Assembly: GCA_958349535.1 (NCBI GenBank)
Contig: CATWDJ010000021.1
Span: forward strand, 1-34,855
Reading direction: 5' to 3'
DNA from: Maccoyibacter sp900556645
GTDB taxonomy: Bacteria; Bacillota; Clostridia; Lachnospirales; Lachnospiraceae
Length of the DNA: 34,855 bases
Below the pieces are notes generated by a model, which worked only from the letters and a program-made list of their open reading frames with translations, was not told the DNA's origin and ran no database searches. Both the position numbers and the translations under genes were made by a program. Below, piece after piece: positions 31,311 through 34,855 of this stretch. Every line of letters starts with the position of its first letter. Within the stretch, counting starts at the first letter, position 1.

Positions 31311-32285
31311 TCCTTTCATGGCTTTTCCTATTTCCACGGATATAAGCTGTAATACATCAATGACCACAGAATTTCCTAACTGCTGATACGCTTGATTTGC
31401 ATTTTGGGAAATTTTATAGGAATCGGGATACCCCATGATTCTCGCACATTCCCGGGGATGCAATTTCCGTGGTCTGCCGTTTACCAAGTAACCACCTGTT
31501 TTTGCAAATACACCTCCACCATAGGCAGACAGTGTAATGGCAATGCCTTTGGTACTGTAAATCCGCTCTCCCTGACCGCCTTTATTTACAATTCCCAATC
31601 TTATGGATTTATTGCTGTAATGGTCATCTACCACATCATTATAATAAATGTCCGGTCTTTCCACATACAGATTCTCTACCAATTTCTCATCCCGTAAAAG
31701 AAAGTCTTCCACATGGCATTCTAATTGAAAAGGCTTCGGATAGGTAAAATCTGTAATATCCAAATCATTGCGAAAACATACCATATAAATACGTTCCCGC
31801 CTCTGAGGAATTCCATAATCCACTGCATTCAATACTTCTCGATAAAACTGATATCCCAGCTTTTCCATGGTTTCTTTTACAACAGCTAAGGTTTTGCCTC
31901 CGTCATGGGTTGCGAAATTCTTCACATTCTCCATAAAAACAACTTTAGGACGTTTTGCCTTTACAATTCTTGCAACGTCAAAGAATAAGGTTCCTCTGCT
32001 ATCCTGAAATCCTTTCTGCTTTCCGCTGACGGAAAACGCCTGACATGGAAATCCGGCACAGAGGATATCATGATTCGGAATGGTATTCTCATCCACCTGC
32101 GTGATGTCTCCCTCGGGAATTTCCCCAAAATTTTCGGCATAGACCTTCTGCACCGGTTTATTCCATTCATTGGAATAGACACACTTCGCCCCTAATGACT
32201 CCAGAGCCAGCCGAAACCCGCCCAATCCGGCAAATAAATCTATAAATGTAGTTCCTTGTAGTATCTTTTCTCTTATTTCAAGCAT
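31302..32285 (-). CDS. DNA cytosine-5 methyltransferase
   Basis: 327 residues. All main C5 motifs are present: I (FIDLFAGLGGFRLALESLG), IV (AGFPCQAFSVSGKQKGF with catalytic Cys81), VI (FMENVKNF, Glu119-Asn-Val), VIII (DYGIPQRRERIYMV), then a short target-recognition region with ITLSAYGGGVFAKTGG, and IX/X (RKLHPRECARIMGYPDSYKIS, QLGNSVVIDVLQLIS). The protein is complete and normal in length. Target sequence is not readable from memory. AAAAGG lies before the ATG. It protects host DNA against the convergent endonuclease. Its gene abuts a fragmentary region (32306-33294). Confidence 0.94.
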   Translation of the reverse strand: MLEIREKILQGTTFIDLFAGLGGFRLALESLGAKCVYSNEWNKPVQKVYAENFGEIPEGDITQVDENTIPNHDILCAGFPCQAFSVSGKQKGFQDSRGTLFFDVARIVKAKRPKVVFMENVKNFATHDGGKTLAVVKETMEKLGYQFYREVLNAVDYGIPQRRERIYMVCFRNDLDITDFTYPKPFQLECHVEDFLLRDEKLVENLYVERPDIYYNDVVDDHYSNKSIRLGIVNKGGQGERIYSTKGIAITLSAYGGGVFAKTGGYLVNGRPRKLHPRECARIMGYPDSYKISQNANQAYQQLGNSVVIDVLQLISVEIGKAMKGLT

Positions 32286-32305
32286 ATGACCTTTTCCAAA
32301 TTTTC

Positions 32306-32380
32306 TTATATATTTGCACTCTTTTTAATTTCAAGAAGCTGTGCATTGCGTTCCTCTGCCCATGGTATATTGTTCAATTC
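32306..32380 (-). pseudogene. Short remnant of unrecognised coding sequence
   Basis: A 24-residue open stretch reads ELNNIPWAEERNAQLLEIKK plus SANI and a stop. It lacks a start and is blocked upstream by TAG at 32381. Its composition looks like real coding sequence, but the family is not recognised. It lies between the methyltransferase and the RhuM remnant; the rest of 32286-32423 holds nothing I can identify. Confidence 0.35.
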
Positions 32381-32423
32381 CTACCACATTTCCAGCGACC
32401 GTCTCGACTCGGAATTAAGTAAT

Positions 32424-33294
32424 TTATTTCTTTGCATTTCCCTCTAATTCCAGTAGCTATTTATCAAAATCAGACATGAACAGCCTGTCCTGAATCACAC
32501 GGTATTTCTCAAATTCCGTCTCTGCTTTTGCCTTAGCAATCTCAGCAGTGATTTTTCCTGCATCCTGAAGAATTTCCCTGTCATCAGCCATTAGGAACAA
32601 ATCCAGTCGCTTCGACCAGTCCTCCATAGTCATTGGAATATGACGTTCCGCACGATCTTCCGGTACCACTACCCACGTGGTAAGTCCCATATGTGGTTTC
32701 TCTGCATCTGCATGGTCATAAATTAATTCTGCTGCCGTCAGTCATAGTCAGAGCTGTTGCATAAATATCGGTTATCTTCTGATAAAATCTACCCTCGGAC
32801 AGACGAATTTCCCGAATCTGCTCAAGCAGTCGGTCGAAATACTCTGCCGTAAGCACAGAACCACCATTCTTTAAACGCTCATCATCCATTACCCAGCCTT
32901 TGATGGTATAGTCCTCCACAATACCATTGGCCCACTTACGGAATTGAACAGCTCGCTCATTGTTTACCTTAAAGCCCACTGCAATAACCATTTGGAGATT
33001 GTAATGTGCCACCTCACGGCTCACCTGACGGGAACCTTCGGTTTGAACTATTAAGTATTTCTTAATAGTTCAATCTGGTTCCAATTCCGAATCATCATAA
33101 ACCTTCTTTATATGCTGATTAATCGCAGCAACACTTACATCATATAATGTTGCCATCATCTTCTGTGTCAGCCATATATTTTCATCCTCATAACGCATCT
33201 CGATACTGTCCTGTTGGTCGCCGATAGAGGCAACATAGGTCAGGTATTCCGCTGCACTGGAACGGATGGTTATTTCATCTTTTTTCTTTTTCAA
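32424..33294 (-). pseudogene. RhuM-family virulence protein gene, inactivated
   Basis: Three open stretches join into one RhuM (PF13310-like) protein. The first (33294-33070) has SSAAEYLTYVASIGDQQDSIEMRYEDENIWLTQKMMATLYDVS, family-typical. It ends at TGA (33070-33072), but the same frame goes on in TIKKYLIVQTEGSRQ and MSREVAHYNLQMVIAVGFKVNNERAVQFRKWAN (33024-32716). There, after KITDIYATAL, a base loss plus a larger deletion shift the frame, and the protein resumes as AAELIYDHADAEKPHMGLTTWVV. The last piece meets TAG at 32457-32459, 11 codons before a natural-looking TAA at 32424. Premature stop, frameshift/deletion and late stop make it non-functional. GGAGG lies before the ATG of the first piece. 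Confidence 0.85.
33043..33073. repeat. Perfect 13-base palindrome at the RhuM premature stop
   Basis: The arms TTGAACTATTAAG (33043-33055) and CTTAATAGTTCAA (33061-33073) pair perfectly around a 5-base loop. The premature TGA of the RhuM gene lies within the outer edge of the right arm. No T tract follows, so it is not a terminator. Confidence 0.9.
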
Positions 33295-33494
33295 ATAGGA
33301 TTCCTCCCTTACTTACATAATATTGTAAATGGAAACTCGTAAACCAGTCAAGACTTTGTCCTAATCTTAAATCCAGCCCTATTTTAATTTCTTCTGTTGT
33401 CCCATGCACTCCATTTTTTTAATCATTATAATTTGCTCAAACCAACGTATTTCTAGAATAACATGCATTTTCAGCAAATATATGGTAACCTTTA

Positions 33495-33569
33495 CTAATG
33501 ATGAAATGAAATAAAATCTATAGTATCTTTCGACTGCTGATTTTCAAATTCATTACCAAAAAAATTCAT
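33495..33569 (-). CDS. Possible tiny ORF or gene remnant
   Basis: A 24-residue frame, MNFFGNEFENQQSKDTIDF plus ISFHH, with AAGGAG 12 bases upstream. An in-frame ATG at 33581 would add four residues. No family recognised, and the length makes it doubtful; it may be the start of a lost gene. Apart from it, 33295-33596 shows nothing else. Confidence 0.25.
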   Translation of the reverse strand: MNFFGNEFENQQSKDTIDFISFHH

Positions 33570-33596
33570 CTTATCTATCATCTCCTTAACTAAAGC

Positions 33597-33629
33597 GACC
33601 TCACTAGATATTTGTTATCCAGTGAGGTC
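33597..33629 (-). terminator. Stable hairpin after higA
   Basis: Arms of 14 bases, GACCTCACTaGATA and TATCcAGTGAGGTC, with one mismatch and a 5-base loop, 6 bases after the antitoxin stop. A clear T tract is missing on the minus strand (GCTTTAGTT follows), so it may terminate weakly or protect the mRNA 3' end. Confidence 0.55.
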
Positions 33630-33635
33630 TTATAA

Positions 33636-33923
33636 TTAAACTTTCTGTTTAGGTACAAACTCAATCTTAAGAGCCATCCCCATACCTTCTGCTAACCTTT
33701 TAAGTAAATTAACAGAAGGATTCCTTGTTCCATTTTCAAGTTTACTAATATCAGCCTGGTTAATACCCGTACGTTCTGCAAGCTCTTTCTGAGTCATATT
33801 CTGAGAGATTCTTGCATCTACGATAGCTCTGATAACATCCATCTCTGGCTGAATCGCTTCATATTCTTTTGCAAATGCAGGGTCTTTCATCTGCTCTTCT
33901 TTTAATTGCTGTAATATTTTCAT
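33636..33923 (-). CDS. higA: HigA-type antitoxin (XRE family)
   Basis: 95 residues. The N-terminal 40 residues (MKILQQLKEEQMKDPAFAKEYEAIQPEMDV) are the helical arm common to HigA proteins next to RelE-like toxins. The C-terminal HTH has ARISQNMTQKELAERTGINQADISKLENGTRNPSVNLLKRLAEGMG. It neutralises the toxin encoded just upstream and represses the shared promoter. Its ATG overlaps the toxin stop (TAATG), so the two are translationally coupled. Toxin-first order is the normal HigBA arrangement. Confidence 0.92.
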   Translation of the reverse strand: MKILQQLKEEQMKDPAFAKEYEAIQPEMDVIRAIVDARISQNMTQKELAERTGINQADISKLENGTRNPSVNLLKRLAEGMGMALKIEFVPKQKV

Positions 33924-34276
33924 TATTTTCCCATCCTTTCCTTAAAATCTGCTCTACGTTCTTTCGCCAGCTTGATTTCTTCTGGTGGTGTCTTTTGTGT
34001 CTTTTTTACAAAACCATTCGTAAGTATTATTTTTCCCTCATAATAGAAGAAATATAATACTCTGGTTATATTATTTCCAACCTTACACCGAATCTCAAAT
34101 ATTCCATCATCAATTGGTTTACTGTATGGTTCTCTAAGCTGATTGCCCTTTTCTTCCAGTAATTCAAGCAAGCCAACCATTTTAGCTCGCATCTTCACAT
34201 CAAGAGAATTAATGAATTCTTCTACAGGACAGTCACCATTTTCTTTTTCATAAAATATAACTTCAAAATCTGCCAT
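33923..34276 (-). CDS. higB: RelE/HigB-type toxin (Gp49-like)
   Basis: 117 residues. MADFEVIFYEKENGDCPVEEFINSL is the typical start. The core KMVGLLELLEEKGNQLREPYSKPIDDGIFEIRCKVGNNITRVLYFFYYEGKIILTNGFVKKTQKTPPEEIKLAKERRADF has the RelE/ParE fold motifs. The family cleaves mRNA on the ribosome, stopping translation. The start at 34276 is set by AGAGGAG upstream; the frame is open to 34315 but that part covers the promoter. It is the first gene of the pair, with an operator dyad on the promoter. Confidence 0.92.
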   Translation of the reverse strand: MADFEVIFYEKENGDCPVEEFINSLDVKMRAKMVGLLELLEEKGNQLREPYSKPIDDGIFEIRCKVGNNITRVLYFFYYEGKIILTNGFVKKTQKTPPEEIKLAKERRADFKERMGK

Positions 34277-34294
34277 GTATTCTCCTCTGTAATT

Positions 34295-34323
34295 ATTATA
34301 TGGTGTATATGCCATATTGTCAA
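34295..34323 (-). promoter_or_regulatory. higBA promoter with operator dyad
   Basis: Perfect TTGACA (34323-34318) and TATAAT (34300-34295) are 17 bases apart on the minus strand. A dyad ATATGG-N8-CCATAT (34298-34317) lies between and over them, a natural site for HigA autorepression. Confidence 0.85.
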
Positions 34324-34475
34324 TTTGTATTATTTAGTAAATTATGTCGAGCTATTTCTCTAAAAATCGTGCATTAAATGTATAGTAGAGACCTTTTCTA
34401 ACTAAAAAATGGCTTATTTACAAGCTTTGTAGGAGTTTCTCGTGATATTGCCGTGACAAACAAATATTGCATTTA
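34324..34475. other. AT-rich intergenic region
   Basis: No gene is supported. An 11-base inverted pair, ATTTAGTAAAT near 34332 and ATTTACTAAAT at 34471, brackets about 150 bases. This could be chance in AT-rich DNA. The final stretch, 34724-34855, likewise shows nothing I can identify. Confidence 0.5.
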
Positions 34476-34723
34476 CTAAATTAATTTAAAATACCTCAAC
34501 GCATCCTTAATATACTCCACCTTCTCCTACGGAAACGGCTTCACCTGTGCAATATAAGAAGTATGCACAGTCAATATATCACTACAATTCTCAATACTAT
34601 CAAACAATCACTCCTTAAAAAGTATGATAGTTTCAATAGCTAAAAATGAAAAAAGTCTGCCGAATCAGTCCATAAATCCTTATGAATTTTTCTATTATCA
34701 AGAGTGATAACGTGTTTACCCAT
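34476..34723 (-). pseudogene. Frameshifted pseudogene of an unrecognised family
   Basis: From ATG at 34723 the frame reads MGKHVITLDNRKIHKDLW and TDSADFFHF, then stops. A one-base shift continues it as LAIETIILFKE, a stop (TGA, likely from a Trp codon), LFDSIENCSDILTVHTSY, IAQVKPFP, a TAG stop, then EKVEYIKDALRYFKLI and a natural stop at 34476-34478. The pieces hang together as one small protein of about 80 residues with a frameshift in a T-rich run and two nonsense codons. I do not recognise the family. It lies upstream of the higBA promoter. Confidence 0.55.
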
Positions 34724-34855
34724 TTATAATATGCCAATTCTATATAAAATTAGAAGTTAAAAATAAGCCGTTCCGAAGAACTGCCTACCACTATTTTTTT
34801 AACAACTGATATGTAATGACCTCTTGTCAAGTACAAATTAACAGAAATCACCACA

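Noticed and set aside
34332..34482. Small inverted-repeat element (MITE) with ATTTAGTAAAT ends
   Set aside because: Only 11 AT-rich bases match, no target duplication is visible, and chance is likely in such sequence.

Overview
The window reads as chromosomal DNA from a spore-forming, low-to-moderate GC Clostridia, most likely a gut Lachnospiraceae. The support is spoVAA-spoVAB-spoVAC behind a sigma-G-like promoter, strong AGGAGG ribosome sites, sigma-A promoters with 17-base spacers, and gene families typical of that group (DUF4143 ATPases, PadR/HAAS/DUF4097, split ThrE, RarA next to a class Ic aspartate aminotransferase). Nearly all genes lie on the minus strand. The exceptions are the two ThrE genes and one restriction endonuclease gene. 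No rRNA, tRNA, CRISPR array or complete transposon was seen.

Left edge (1-2200) is accessory and decaying. It has two tandem repeats resembling an IS21-type end, an HTH protein of unknown role, a both-ends-truncated DUF4143 ATPase, and a P-loop kinase with an internal in-frame deletion. Next come a TipAS-type MerR regulator with a textbook 19-base-spacer promoter (2240-3021) and a fructose PTS operon read fruK-fruA-HPr-ptsI, followed past a terminator by a DeoR/FruR-like repressor (3040-8796). The fruK promoter carries direct repeats phased exactly 10 bases apart, and the HPr lacks the regulatory Ser46 (Lys instead). A PadR-HAAS-DUF4097 envelope-sensing module follows (8883-10656).

The middle (10.7-18.8 kb) holds an intact DUF4143 ATPase preceded by four 19-base repeats on a 32-33 base pitch, the spoVAA-AB-AC operon with a small leading membrane ORF, a divergent threonine/serine exporter pair, the aspartate aminotransferase with rarA, and a polysaccharide deacetylase. 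From 18.8 to 22.8 kb is a compact, poorly described operon: HxxxDG acyltransferase, zinc-ribbon membrane protein (DUF6320), HSL-type esterase and WYL regulator, all with overlapping or nearly overlapping ends. Then come a polar amino-acid ABC importer, a soluble CZB-domain chemoreceptor, a cytoplasmic GH13 enzyme, a PAP2 phosphatase and an HTH protein with a membrane tail.

The right end (29.5-34.9 kb) is a defence and mobility region: NERD/zinc-finger protein, a type II restriction endonuclease and C5 methyltransferase whose genes converge and overlap by 9 bases, a RhuM pseudogene with several separate lesions, a HigBA toxin-antitoxin pair, and a frameshifted, stop-riddled pseudogene at the edge. 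The best candidates for under-described biology are the acyltransferase/DUF6320/esterase/WYL operon, the 33-base repeat array at the DUF4143 gene, and the phased fru operator array.
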